Below are positions 8,388 to 16,373 of a DNA stretch of 64,000 nucleotides, one piece after another. The notes beneath the pieces were generated by a model. It worked only from the letters and a program-made list of their open reading frames with translations. It did no database searches and was not told the origin of the DNA. Each line of letters starts with the position of its first letter. The first letter of the stretch is position 1. The position numbers and the translations under genes are program-made. Origin of the DNA: Bacillus sp. 491mf (GTDB lineage: Bacteria; Bacillota; Bacilli; Bacillales; Bacillaceae_G); contig NZ_FOLV01000017.1 in assembly GCF_900112415.1 (NCBI RefSeq), positions 1 through 64,000 on the forward strand. Direction: 5' to 3'.

Positions 8388-9152
8388 TCACTTTTGGAAT
8401 GTTTTCCACAACTTTTCGAATTTCTTTTTGTTGATAATTTCATGTGTAAGAAATTGCCCATTATAAAAAGCGCTATATGTTGTAAAAGCACACGGCGCGG
8501 TTTGAGCAGCTTCTCGGTTTGAAATTTTATTGCGCTGAATGGCAATATTGTATTCTTGTTCAATTTCATTCAGTTCTTGCTGGACATAATAATCGGTAAA
8601 CGGGCACTGATCTGTATAATAGACAACCAATCCTTCTTGTGTTTCAACGTGCATTTCTTTTGCGTTCGTATGAAATTTCGGAATAGGTGCCCCGGAATCA
8701 AACTTATACACAAGCAATTCAAAGTAAGGCGGCGCTGTATCACAAACTTCGAATCCTTTTTTCTTGAAATAACCGCCATCAGATAAATACGGGCGTTTCT
8801 TCTTGCTTGAAATCACAACAACACCGTGTTTACCGCCACTTTTTGCATCTTGTATACATTCGTCTAACAATGCCGCGCCGTGCCCATGTCCTTTAAAGCG
8901 TCCGGACACCCAAAAGCAGTTTATACACAAATATCCCGGAGCTATAATAGGTACCCAGGCGTATTCAGCTGGAAGGTATTCGATAAATACTTTTCCGTTT
9001 ACATCTAGTTTTTTGAAGACAAGCCCTTCTTCAATCCGCTCTTGCAACCATGCTTTCTTTTGCTGGACTCCGCGTGCCATTCTCTTGTCGAATATAGCAC
9101 AGCAAATATGTTCTGATTCTAAATTCTCGGTAGTTACTCTAATTTGTTTCAC
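8388..9152 (-). CDS. GNAT acetyltransferase, YoaP-like
   Basis: A 254-residue protein with an N-terminal GNAT fold (acetyl-CoA loop near RFKGHGHGAALLDECI, about residue 90) and a C-terminal extension of about 100 residues resembling the YoaP domain of B. subtilis. The GTG at 9152 is chosen because GGGG lies eight bases upstream and the protein then begins VKQIRVTTENLESEHICCAIFDKR, the usual GNAT beginning. It overlaps the preceding phosphatase gene by 14 bases. Substrate unknown. Confidence 0.75.
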   Translation of the reverse strand: MKQIRVTTENLESEHICCAIFDKRMARGVQQKKAWLQERIEEGLVFKKLDVNGKVFIEYLPAEYAWVPIIAPGYLCINCFWVSGRFKGHGHGAALLDECIQDAKSGGKHGVVVISSKKKRPYLSDGGYFKKKGFEVCDTAPPYFELLVYKFDSGAPIPKFHTNAKEMHVETQEGLVVYYTDQCPFTDYYVQQELNEIEQEYNIAIQRNKISNREAAQTAPCAFTTYSAFYNGQFLTHEIINKKKFEKLWKTFQK

Positions 9153-9705
9153 AATACATACCCCACAATCTGTGGATAATTGCTGCATCTTGTTCGATCG
9201 TAATTTCGTATACGTCTGGATTGCTTAAGCTTCTCCATGTGGAAAACTCAATGCTTTCGTCAAAAATCCTTAAGATGAGTGTGAATAAGTTACCGTGTGT
9301 AACGAGTAGTGTTACTGTTTGTGTATCATCTTGTAATATGCTGTGGATAAGTGATTGAACTCTCTCTGTCGCTTGGCGTGTAGATTCTCCGCCGGGAAAA
9401 GCGATATCTATGTCTGTAAATGTTTGCTCTAGCATTTGTAACCAATTACTCATTGGAGCGCTGCTTAATATACGCTCAGTTAATCGTTCATCCTTTTGGA
9501 TAGGGAGTCCTATATGTGACGCATAAGGTGTAATGGATTGGACAGCACGAATAAAAGGACTAGAGATAATATTTTCGATTGGCAGCCGTTTTGTGATAAG
9601 AAAATTGGCAAGATCGTTTGCTTGTTGCTCACCTATTGCTGTAAGGGGAGCATCATGTTCTTGTCCAGTTGCTGCGCAGTGGCGCACAACAATTAATTTT
9701 TTCAT
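9139..9705 (-). CDS. Histidine phosphatase family protein (phosphoglycerate mutase-like)
   Basis: A 188-residue protein with the catalytic RHC motif near the N-terminus (VVRHCAATGQE), the acid/base region FPGGEST, and the second histidine in LLVTHGN. These mark the histidine phosphatase superfamily, whose members act on small phosphorylated metabolites. It leads a three-gene minus-strand operon with the YoaP-like acetyltransferase and YbaK-like protein. The exact substrate cannot be deduced. Confidence 0.85.
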   Translation of the reverse strand: MKKLIVVRHCAATGQEHDAPLTAIGEQQANDLANFLITKRLPIENIISSPFIRAVQSITPYASHIGLPIQKDERLTERILSSAPMSNWLQMLEQTFTDIDIAFPGGESTRQATERVQSLIHSILQDDTQTVTLLVTHGNLFTLILRIFDESIEFSTWRSLSNPDVYEITIEQDAAIIHRLWGMYCETN

Positions 9706-9817
9706 AATGTATCCTCTCTTTTCTAACGGGTAGTAATCGTGTATAGGCGAACCTGTACGTACTTCGACAAATAGAGCGAAAAATCCTCTTTTTTCTAATT
9801 ATTGGGAGCTAGTGACT

Positions 9818-9849
9818 ACAAAAAAAGCTAAGCCAGATTGGCTTAGCTT
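9818..9849 (-). terminator. Terminator of the YhfC-like gene
   Basis: An 11-bp perfect stem (AAGCTAAGCCA/TGGCTTAGCTT) is followed on the minus strand by TTTTT. The stop codon of the YhfC-like gene lies in the upstream arm. Confidence 0.9.
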
Positions 9850-10619
9850 GCATGTTCTAATGTGAATTTTGTTTTTATGTTACGAATGATCATGTAAGCA
9901 CCGATACCAAACAGTATCATAAGTCCTTCGATTACGAACAAATGAATTTGTCCGCGTTGGTAGAGTGCTGCGAAAAAGTCAACAAACGCATGAAGGAATA
10001 CCGCTAATCCTACAAACATGTACTTTTTATACTTTACACCGTATAAGACAAGCATTGTAAGAGCAATTTGCATAATAAAAGCAATGAGTCGTTCTACGCC
10101 GCCAAATAAATAGAGATAAGGCGAATTATGTACTAATGCGTCCTGGATAGCGCTAAGCCCTGGTGCCTTTTCAATCATTTTGGCGAAGGTGCCGTTATTA
10201 ATAGCGAAAGCAAATACAAGAGTTTGGGCGCTGACAGTTGCTCCAATTAATAATGATTCAATTCCCCCGTGACCAATTCCATAAGCGAGACCGTCTTTAT
10301 ATTCTTGATACTTTTTGAGCAGGAAGTAAAAGGCGATAAAACGTCCAAGTTCTTCAAAAATGCCAGCTGTTAATCCGCCATATAGGGCATAGATAAACGA
10401 ATTTTTTAACAGGGAAGCTGTCGCTGGATTCCCAAATATAAATACATGTAATGTTTTCTCTAAAATTTGTGAGAATCCAATAAAAAATACAACTCCGACA
10501 CCGACAATTTTGAAAGAAACTCTATGTTTTTTCCGAAAATAAATGAGAGCAATAATCGGAATAAGAACAGAAATCGCGATTTGGACGATTATACTTCCAA
10601 TTGCTGCATTTGAAACCAT
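9843..10619 (-). CDS. YhfC family intramembrane glutamic-type protease
   Basis: A 258-residue protein with about eight membrane segments. It carries EELGRFIAF and the later GIGHGGIES, which match the EExxR and Hxx(G)xxE motifs of the YhfC branch of Abi/CPBP-like intramembrane proteases. The ATG at 10619 follows GGTGA; an in-frame GTG 12 bases upstream is less well placed. It stands alone with its own terminator. The protein it cleaves is unknown. Confidence 0.8.
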   Translation of the reverse strand: MVSNAAIGSIIVQIAISVLIPIIALIYFRKKHRVSFKIVGVGVVFFIGFSQILEKTLHVFIFGNPATASLLKNSFIYALYGGLTAGIFEELGRFIAFYFLLKKYQEYKDGLAYGIGHGGIESLLIGATVSAQTLVFAFAINNGTFAKMIEKAPGLSAIQDALVHNSPYLYLFGGVERLIAFIMQIALTMLVLYGVKYKKYMFVGLAVFLHAFVDFFAALYQRGQIHLFVIEGLMILFGIGAYMIIRNIKTKFTLEHAS

Positions 10620-10683
10620 AATTTTCACCACTTTCTAATATATATACTCTATATTATGCATGAAAAACGGTGAAATGTTTAGG

Positions 10684-10715
10684 AAATAACCTGAGATTAT
10701 CTTCCCAGGTTATTT
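10684..10715 (-). terminator. Hairpin downstream of yutC
   Basis: A 10-bp perfect stem (AAATAACCTG/CAGGTTATTT) with a 12-base loop, downstream of yutC on the minus strand. The T run is poor. Confidence 0.6.
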
Positions 10716-10743
10716 AACGCACCCCGTTCTAACGGGCCGTACT

Positions 10744-11316
10744 TTACTTCATCGTATTAGGCATTGTATCCGTTTGCGTATTATTTAAATGTGTTTTTTT
10801 GCTCATCTCATGTTTGAGCATATCAATTGTTTGGGCATATTCTTTATCGTTTAATGTTCCTGACTTTAGCCCTTGAATTTGTGATATTAATTTTTGTTCT
10901 GTTGATACATATGCTTTGTAATAGCGGGGAACGATAGACAGTGCTGTTTTTTGGACTTGATCAGCAACTAAAGCTGGATCTGTTGTGTTTGCTCGGTAGA
11001 CAATAAACACTTCGTCATCTGTTACAAGTGTTGCGGCGTTCATTACATCTGGTAGTTTCACGGTTAAATCTGTAATCATTTCTGCTAATCGTTCCTTGTT
11101 AATGGAACCAACTTGGCGATTGGACACTTCATCTTTTTGTTTGTGAGAATAGCCAACCCTTGTTAACATTCGGTTTGGGACGTCCTTCCCGTATAGGTCT
11201 TTATGTTCTGACACGAGTACACGGCTTCCTTCTTCACGTTCCATTTCTGCTTTCTTTGTTTGACATCCAGTAAAAATGGAAAGAGTGAGAAGGGTTAAAA
11301 GCAGTTGTTTTTTCAT
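10744..11316 (-). CDS. yutC: YhcN/YlaJ-family sporulation lipoprotein, YutC-like
   Basis: A 190-residue lipoprotein. The N-terminus has a lipoprotein signal with lipobox FTGC (Cys about residue 18). The rest has the YhcN/YlaJ pattern, including MITDLTVKLPDVMNAATLVTDDEVFIVY and a C-terminal helical part. Family members are found in spores and affect germination or outgrowth. The ATG at 11316 follows AAGGAG; the longer upstream frame is rejected. Position between lipA and yutD matches B. subtilis yutC. Confidence 0.83.
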   Translation of the reverse strand: MKKQLLLTLLTLSIFTGCQTKKAEMEREEGSRVLVSEHKDLYGKDVPNRMLTRVGYSHKQKDEVSNRQVGSINKERLAEMITDLTVKLPDVMNAATLVTDDEVFIVYRANTTDPALVADQVQKTALSIVPRYYKAYVSTEQKLISQIQGLKSGTLNDKEYAQTIDMLKHEMSKKTHLNNTQTDTMPNTMK

Positions 11317-11500
11317 GATGATGTTCTCCTTATTTGATGTAAGCCCGATTAGTTCAACTAACCTTTTGGAGAAAAGCGCTCCAAAAGGAAGTTTCACCTT
11401 ATAGCATTTCCCACTAAGAAGGTTTTTTGTATTTGAAATTGTTGGTTTTGTGGCTTTATGATACGATAAAAAGAAGAAAGAATAGGAAAGGGATTGGAAA

Positions 11501-11803
11501 ATGGAGCAGAAACAGGAGATTCGCACTACAGTTTATGTGAATAATATCCATTATGAAGTAATCGAAGAGAACCGAAATGGATTTAATGAAGAAGCATTTA
11601 AAGCTCGTTATGCAGAAATTTTAAATAAATATGATTATATTGTGGGCGATTGGGGTTATGATCAGCTTCGTTTACGCGGCTTTTTTGATGATAGTAATCA
11701 GCGCGCGACGTATGATACAAAAGTTAGTACGTTATCAGAGTATTTATATGAGTACTGTAATTTTGGATGTTCCTATTTTGTATTGAGAAAAGTGAAGAAA
11801 TAA
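11501..11803 (+). CDS. yutD: YutD family protein (DUF1027)
   Basis: A 100-residue protein matching the YutD family: GFNEEAFKARYAEILNKYDYIVGDWGYDQLRLRGFF and the tail YLYEYCNFGCSYFVLRK are the conserved blocks. It is small and cytosolic, with unknown function. GGAAAGGGATTGG precedes the ATG, and a strong terminator follows. Order yutC-yutD agrees with B. subtilis. Confidence 0.9.
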   Translation: MEQKQEIRTTVYVNNIHYEVIEENRNGFNEEAFKARYAEILNKYDYIVGDWGYDQLRLRGFFDDSNQRATYDTKVSTLSEYLYEYCNFGCSYFVLRKVKK

Positions 11804-11807
11804 AAAG

Positions 11808-11840
11808 AAGGAGCTGGCTTTAAAAGTCCAGCTCCTTTTT
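11808..11840 (+). terminator. yutD terminator
   Basis: The stem AAGGAGCTGG/CCAGCTCCTT with a ten-base loop is followed by T5. Confidence 0.9.
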
Positions 11841-11858
11841 GCTTGGATAGGTTTCAAA

Positions 11859-12359
11859 TTACATGTATATAGAAATGAAGTCACCAGCTGCAAGTTTGGC
11901 ATTTGGTTTAATTTGTTGCCCGTTTAGTTGAATAGCGCCTTCTTTAATTTTTTCTGTAATGATGGTACGGCTCCATTCTGAAATGTAGCTGGCAAGTGCT
12001 TTGTCGATGCGAAATATGCCGTACACGGATTGTAATAGAATGGTTAGTTCAGTTGTTCCCGCAGCTTGATAGGGCGTGATTGAAATGTTGTTGATTGTTT
12101 CTTGTTGTTCTTCTTGAAAGGTATTAACTGTTTCGATGTGCTTAGTATAGGTTTTATAAATACGTAACTTTTTGTTCCACGTATGTCCTTTTTCGCATTT
12201 GTAAATCGCAAAGCGGTAAATGTTTTTACCGTTCGCGTTATGTCTGCGAATCTGTGTATCCGTAAAAATAACTGTGTAACCACAATTTTTACAATGTTTT
12301 TCGATAGTTGTTTCTAATTCAGTTTTATATAAGTTCCAAGAAAGTTGTACGTTCTGCAT
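11859..12359 (-). CDS. Hypothetical protein with zinc-ribbon-like N-terminus and S4-like C-terminus
   Basis: A 166-residue protein. The N-terminal half has cysteine pairs (HCKNCGYTVIF and later CEKGHTW) that could form a zinc ribbon. The C-terminal 45 residues (SRTIITEKIKEGAIQLNGQQIKPNAKLAAGDFISIYM) resemble an S4-type RNA-binding fold. This suggests an RNA-associated protein, but I do not recognise a named family. The start is supported by GAGGTGAAGG. Upstream lies a terminator and a structured RNA region. Confidence 0.7.
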   Translation of the reverse strand: MQNVQLSWNLYKTELETTIEKHCKNCGYTVIFTDTQIRRHNANGKNIYRFAIYKCEKGHTWNKKLRIYKTYTKHIETVNTFQEEQQETINNISITPYQAAGTTELTILLQSVYGIFRIDKALASYISEWSRTIITEKIKEGAIQLNGQQIKPNAKLAAGDFISIYM

Positions 12360-12439
12360 TTTCCTTCACCTCGTATTTAGATAAAGGAACGTGAGACATC
12401 TATTTGGATGTCTTGCGGTATGAAATATAGAAAAAAGAG

Positions 12440-12474
12440 AAAAATAAAAGAAGGTTCCCCTATGAGGAACCTTC
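12440..12474 (-). terminator. Terminator ending the structured RNA
   Basis: On the minus strand GAAGGTTCC and GGAACCTTC form a 9-bp stem followed by TTTTATTTTT. It lies about 80 bases upstream of the S4-like gene, so it can end an independent transcript or act as an attenuator. Confidence 0.88.
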
Positions 12475-12644
12475 GTAACCATCATACTGCAGATGTGCTA
12501 CGTTCCTTTGTAATGGGAATTGGGCAGACTACTCCCTTGAAAAAGCATTGTGCTTTTTTGAGAGTAATGCTATCCAGTTGCTGATCCATTACAAAGTATA
12601 TGTTGGCATACGTAGTGTAACATCCTTTCCATCCAAATAGATTT
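12450..12644 (-). ncRNA. Candidate structured non-coding RNA, about 195 nt, 6S-like rod
   Basis: A promoter-like sequence (12652-12679) and a strong terminator (12440-12474) bracket a non-coding minus-strand segment. It folds into nested, roughly coaxial helices: GATGT/ACATC, then CTACGT (12499-12504) with ACGTAG (12611-12616), then a perfect 11-bp helix (12507-12517 with 12587-12597), an internal bubble, ACTCTC/GGGAGT, and a terminal AAAAAGCA/TGCTTTTT hairpin. No ORF explains this. Length and rod shape with an internal bubble recall 6S RNA, but I cannot confirm the family. It could instead be a long leader of the S4-like gene. Confidence 0.55.
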
Positions 12645-12651
12645 GTTATTA

Positions 12652-12679
12652 GTGTACCACAGTAAACTGAAAATTCAAA
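12652..12679 (-). promoter_or_regulatory. Candidate sigma-A promoter for the structured RNA
   Basis: On the minus strand TTGAAT (12679-12674) and TACACT (12657-12652) are separated by 16 bases. The predicted start is about 195 nt from the terminator. Confidence 0.5.
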
Positions 12680-12691
12680 ACTAATAATACA

Positions 12692-12725
12692 AAAAATTAC
12701 CAGCTCTATGATAAGCTGGTAATTT
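12692..12725 (-). terminator. Terminator of the glpX-DUF3055 operon
   Basis: AATTACCAGCT/AGCTGGTAATT forms an 11-bp stem followed on the minus strand by T6. It lies directly after the DUF3055 stop. Confidence 0.88.
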
Positions 12726-12728
12726 GGA

Positions 12729-12995
12729 TTACATCAGTTCAAATAAAAATGAGCGTAATTCTTCTGCGTTTTCTTCAGAAATCGAAAATGCATGTTCTAA
12801 GTAGCCAGGTTCTTCTAAATCGTCACGACCGATAATTGCAAATTTATTGCGCTGCATATCAAGGACGATTGTTTTGCCATAATGACGATCGGAGTACAAA
12901 AGCGCTAAATCGTGGCGCTCGTTTTCTCCCATAAAGCTTACGAAACGCGTTTTTGTTTCTACTGTGTCATCGTAAAGAAAAAAACGTTCTTCCAT
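12729..12995 (-). CDS. DUF3055 family protein
   Basis: An 88-residue soluble protein resembling DUF3055/SAV0927 family proteins of Firmicutes, with VETKTRFVSFMGE, YGKTIVLDMQRNKFAIIG and DLEEPGYLEHAF as recognisable blocks. The second ATG (12995) is chosen because AAAGGAG is only two bases from the first ATG but eight from the second. It lies 15 bases downstream of glpX and shares its terminator, so both are likely one transcript. Function unknown. Confidence 0.82.
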   Translation of the reverse strand: MEERFFLYDDTVETKTRFVSFMGENERHDLALLYSDRHYGKTIVLDMQRNKFAIIGRDDLEEPGYLEHAFSISEENAEELRSFLFELM

Positions 12996-13010
12996 GAACA
13001 TGACTCCTTT

Positions 13011-13982
13011 TTAAATATCTAAATTTAAGTGTGGTTTATGATCTAAATGATGGTGCGTTTTAATAAAGCGCACTGTTCTTGTTTTATAGCGCATAACGAT
13101 TGAATATGTTTCTGCTAAATCGCCGCCAAGGAATTTCACACCGTCTAATAACTCGCCAGCAGATACACCTGTTGCTGAGAAGATGGCATCATCACCAGAT
13201 ACTAAATCATCTAGCATTAGCAGTTGACGCGGGTTTTCTAAGCCCATTGTTAGGCAGCGTTCTTCTTCTTCTTTATTCATTGGGACGAGACGTGCTTGCA
13301 TCTCTCCGCCAAGGCATTTTAGTGCAGCCGCAGAGATAACGCCTTCTGGGGCACCACCAGTACCGATAAATAAGTCGATTCCTGTGCCTGGAAGAGCTGT
13401 TGCGATAGATGCACCAACATCACCATCACCGAATAATTTTACGCGTGCACCTTTTGCGCGAACACGGTCAATAATCTCTTGATGACGTTCACGTTCTTGG
13501 ATAATAATTGTTAAGTCACGAATTTTTTTATTGTTTGCTTCTGCTACAATTTCAATTGTTTTTTCGATTGGATCATCTAAGCTAATTTTACCAGCTGCAT
13601 TTGGGCCAACCGCGATTTTTTCCATATACATATCAGGAGCATGTAGAAGGTTTCCTTTATCAGCGACAGCGATAACAGCCATTGCGTTTGCAAGACCTTT
13701 CGCTACGATATTTGTTCCTTCTAACGGGTCAACGGCAATGTCTACTTCTGGACCGTTTCCTGTTCCGAGCTTTTCCCCAATGTAAAGCATCGGTGCTTCA
13801 TCTAGTTCCCCTTCGCCTATCACAACAGTACCTGCCATGTTAACAGAGTCAAACATTGTACGCATTGCAGTTGTTGCAGCGTCATCTGCTTCATTTTTCT
13901 TCCCGCGGCCCATCCATTGTGCTGATGCAAGGGCTGCTGCTTCTGTTACACGGACAATTTCTAATGCGAGTTCACGTTCCAT
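13011..13982 (-). CDS. glpX: Class II fructose-1,6-bisphosphatase
   Basis: A 323-residue enzyme that converts fructose-1,6-bisphosphate to fructose-6-phosphate in gluconeogenesis. The lithium-sensitive phosphatase signature DPLEGTN, the metal site GEGELDEAP and [20 protein letters not shown] are present. The ATG at 13982 follows GGAGG by nine bases; the frame extends 11 codons further without support. B. cereus group genomes usually carry more than one GlpX. Confidence 0.93.
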   Translation of the reverse strand: MERELALEIVRVTEAAALASAQWMGRGKKNEADDAATTAMRTMFDSVNMAGTVVIGEGELDEAPMLYIGEKLGTGNGPEVDIAVDPLEGTNIVAKGLANAMAVIAVADKGNLLHAPDMYMEKIAVGPNAAGKISLDDPIEKTIEIVAEANNKKIRDLTIIIQERERHQEIIDRVRAKGARVKLFGDGDVGASIATALPGTGIDLFIGTGGAPEGVISAAALKCLGGEMQARLVPMNKEEEERCLTMGLENPRQLLMLDDLVSGDDAIFSATGVSAGELLDGVKFLGGDLAETYSIVMRYKTRTVRFIKTHHHLDHKPHLNLDI

Positions 13983-14130
13983 TGTGACATTCCTCCAATT
14001 TCGAAAATCATACAAATATAACTATAACAAAGAACGTGAAAAAGGTGAATTCGAAAAATTGTCGATTTTTTTTGAATAAAGGGTTACAATTGGGAATGAA
14101 AATGCTTTAATTTCCAGGTAGGTGACATAT

Positions 14131-14571
14131 ATGTATTTTGTAGACCGTAAAAAAATTGAACAAATGTTACAGTGTTTAGAGAAAGTTGTTGCAGCATTTC
14201 AAGCAAATCAAGAATATAAGGGAGCGCTTGAGGAATATGCGTTAGAGCGTATGGCGCATCTTATGATTGATTGTATTTTAGACGTAGGTAATGCCATGAT
14301 TGATGGATTTATTATGCGCGACCCGGGTAGCTATGAAGATATTATTGATATTTTAATGGATGAAAAAGTGGTTACAAATGAAGAGGGAGAACGTTTAAAA
14401 GAAGTCATTCGTCTTCGTAAAATGATTGTGCAGGATTATATAAGTATGAACCATGAAGAAGTGTATCATACAGTGCAAAAGCATATTGATATGATCAAAC
14501 AATATCCTATTAATATTCGCCGTTATTTGGAACAAGAGCTTGGTCCTGTATCTGCGTTTGTGGGAGAATAG
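14131..14571 (+). CDS. yutE: YutE family protein (DUF86, HepT-like)
   Basis: A 146-residue all-helical protein of the DUF86/HepT-like family. In toxin-antitoxin systems HepT acts as an RNase through Rx4-6HxY; here the corresponding segment is RLRKMIVQDY, without the His, and no MNT antitoxin is next to it, so it is probably a housekeeping YutE rather than a toxin. AGGTAGGTGA is six bases before the ATG at 14131, preferred over GTG 14122. Length matches B. subtilis YutE. Confidence 0.85.
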   Translation: MYFVDRKKIEQMLQCLEKVVAAFQANQEYKGALEEYALERMAHLMIDCILDVGNAMIDGFIMRDPGSYEDIIDILMDEKVVTNEEGERLKEVIRLRKMIVQDYISMNHEEVYHTVQKHIDMIKQYPINIRRYLEQELGPVSAFVGE

Positions 14572-14580
14572 ATTATTTTT

Positions 14581-14623
14581 AGCTCTAATGGACCATGATG
14601 TATGCTGTCCATTAGAGCTTTTT
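14581..14623 (+). terminator. yutE terminator
   Basis: A perfect 13-bp stem (AGCTCTAATGGAC/GTCCATTAGAGCT) ends in T5, just before the regulator gene. Confidence 0.9.
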
Positions 14624-14638
14624 AGAGGGGAGTAAACA

Positions 14639-15274
14639 ATGGGGGAAGCGGCACGTTCCACAAGGGAGGAACTTATCCAACTTTTGAAAGTACGAGGAGA
14701 ACAAACTGTTGCGTTATTAGCAGAAGCGTTGCAAGTTACAGAGATGGCCGTACGTCGTCATTTAAGTAAGCTTGAAAAAGATGAGCTCATTGAAATGAAA
14801 ATGGTACGGCAGCATGTCGGAAGACCAATGTATGTCTACTGTTTAAGTGAAAAAGGCGAGGACTTGTTTCCGAAGCAGTATAAGCAGTTTGCAGTCGAAA
14901 TGCTAGAAGATTTACAACGTATTGGTGATGAAGAACTTGTTAATGTACTTTTGCGGGCGCGAACAGACCGTATGGAAGAACAATTAGCGAAACGTGTAAA
15001 TCGAAAGGAAACAACATTAGAGCGCTTAAAAGAAATTGCAATTATGCAAGAAAAAAATGGGTATATGGTACGCGTAGAACAAGAGAGTGAGCATTCTTTC
15101 ATCCTACAAAAGCAAAATTGTCCGTTAATAGAGGTAGCTGAAAAGTTTCCGCAAATTTGTCATGATGAGAAAAGTATGTATAATAAGCTATTGCCAACCG
15201 CTGATGTAAAAGTATTATCGAGTATGTGCGGGGGAGACTGTTTCTGTTCGTATCAAATCATGGAAAAAAAATGA
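14639..15274 (+). CDS. SufR-like DeoR/ArsR-type Fe-S regulator
   Basis: A 211-residue regulator. The N-terminal winged helix (STREELIQLLKVRGEQTVALLAEALQVTEMAVRRHLSKLEKDELI) is followed by a C-terminal domain with clustered cysteines: NCPLIEV, QICHDE and MCGGDCFC. This arrangement is that of SufR-type proteins, which hold a [4Fe-4S] cluster and repress Fe-S assembly genes when it is present. It sits in a neighbourhood rich in Fe-S genes (lipA, yutI, yutM), but its direct targets are not evident here. Confidence 0.8.
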   Translation: MGEAARSTREELIQLLKVRGEQTVALLAEALQVTEMAVRRHLSKLEKDELIEMKMVRQHVGRPMYVYCLSEKGEDLFPKQYKQFAVEMLEDLQRIGDEELVNVLLRARTDRMEEQLAKRVNRKETTLERLKEIAIMQEKNGYMVRVEQESEHSFILQKQNCPLIEVAEKFPQICHDEKSMYNKLLPTADVKVLSSMCGGDCFCSYQIMEKK

Positions 15275-15284
15275 ACTTTATGGG

Positions 15285-15309
15285 ACGCTTTTTGAAAAAG
15301 CGTTTTTTT
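15285..15309 (+). terminator. Terminator of the SufR-like gene
   Basis: ACGCTTTTT/AAAAAGCGT with a single-base loop, followed by T6. Confidence 0.8.
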
Positions 15310-15366
15310 CTTTTGGAAAAGAGGATACGATAAGAAGCGAGTATGTATCAAGAAGGAGTGACACCT

Positions 15367-16131
15367 GTGTATAAAGGCTATTTAATTGATTTAGACGGAA
15401 CAATGTACCGAGGCGAAGAACGAATTGAAGAGGCGAGCGATTTTGTAAAGGCGCTGCAAGAGCGTAACTTACCTTATTTATTTGTGACAAACAACTCAAC
15501 ACGTAAACCAGAGCAAGTTGCAGACAAGCTTATGCAGTTTGATATTCCGGCCACGCCAGAGCAAGTCTTTACAACAAGCATGGCCACAGCGAATTTTATA
15601 TATGAAAGAAAACAAAATGCTTCTGTATATATGATTGGAGAAGAAGGGTTACGCGTTGCGCTTGTGGAAAAAGGATTCACACTTGTGGATAGTAATCCGG
15701 ATTTTGTCGTTGTTGGGTTAGATCGAGAAGTTACATATGAAAAACTAACAAAAGCATGCTTAGCGGTTCGAAACGGAGCGACATTCATTTCAACAAACGG
15801 TGATATTGCCATTCCGACAGAACGCGGCTTATTACCAGGGAACGGTTCCTTAACATCCGTTGTAACAGTATCCACAACAGTAAATCCGATTTTCATTGGT
15901 AAACCAGAATCCATTATTATGGAGCAAGCATTAAAAGTGCTCGGAACAACGAAAGAAGAGACTTTAATGGTTGGGGATAACTACGACACGGACATTTTAG
16001 CAGGCATGAATGCGGGCATGGATACATTACTTGTCCACACAGGAGTCACATCTGTGGAAAAACTAACTGAATATGACGTGCAACCAACGCATGTTGTCCA
16101 CAGTTTGACGGAGTGGATTGAGAAGATGTAA
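15367..16131 (+). CDS. yutF: YutF-like HAD-IIA hydrolase (TIGR01457 type)
   Basis: A 254-residue HAD superfamily phosphatase: nucleophile motif DLDGTMYRG near the N-terminus, FVTNNST (motif II), KPESIIMEQAL (motif III Lys) and GDNYDTDILAGMNAGMDT (motif IV). The family acts on small sugar or nucleotide phosphates. GTG 15367 is the start because GAAGGAG is eight bases before it; the upstream ATG overlaps poorly. The gene order yutD-yutE-yutF follows B. subtilis. Confidence 0.88.
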   Translation: MYKGYLIDLDGTMYRGEERIEEASDFVKALQERNLPYLFVTNNSTRKPEQVADKLMQFDIPATPEQVFTTSMATANFIYERKQNASVYMIGEEGLRVALVEKGFTLVDSNPDFVVVGLDREVTYEKLTKACLAVRNGATFISTNGDIAIPTERGLLPGNGSLTSVVTVSTTVNPIFIGKPESIIMEQALKVLGTTKEETLMVGDNYDTDILAGMNAGMDTLLVHTGVTSVEKLTEYDVQPTHVVHSLTEWIEKM

Positions 16132-16137
16132 GAAGAG

Positions 16138-16168
16138 ATAGGCAATCGTAAATGATTGCCTATTTTTT
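16138..16168 (+). terminator. yutF terminator
   Basis: ATAGGCAATC/GATTGCCTAT with a six-base loop, followed by T6. Confidence 0.9.
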
Positions 16169-16272
16169 ATTACAAAAAAATTCATGTGGTCGAATTGTGT
16201 GAGATTTTCTTTCTTTCTTGTTGAATAGATGAATGGTATAATTTGGAACAAATATGATGAGGAGGCGTACAT

Positions 16273-16335
16273 ATGAAGTGCACAAAAATGATGAGGGTAC
16301 AAATTCAAGGGGATAACGTATCATTTACCCTATAA
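16273..16335 (+). CDS. Tetracycline resistance leader peptide
   Basis: A 20-codon frame preceded by GAGGAGGCG and reading MKCTKMMRVQIQGDNVSFTL. It closely resembles, from memory, the 20-residue leader of plasmid tet(L) genes (MKC-K start, RVQ, S-TL end). It ends 38 bases before the efflux gene. Known tet(L)/tet(K) leaders control translation: ribosome stalling on the leader in the presence of tetracycline exposes the second ribosome binding site. Inverted segments (TTCCCC/GGGGG and GATAAC/GTATC) overlap the downstream site here, fitting that model. Confidence 0.8.
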   Translation: MKCTKMMRVQIQGDNVSFTL

Positions 16336-16373
16336 ACTGCGTGGTTCCCCTTTAATATGGGGGTATCATCCTG

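Noticed and set aside
14122-14571. HepT/MNT toxin-antitoxin pair at yutE
   Set aside because: The catalytic His is missing and no nucleotidyltransferase gene adjoins.
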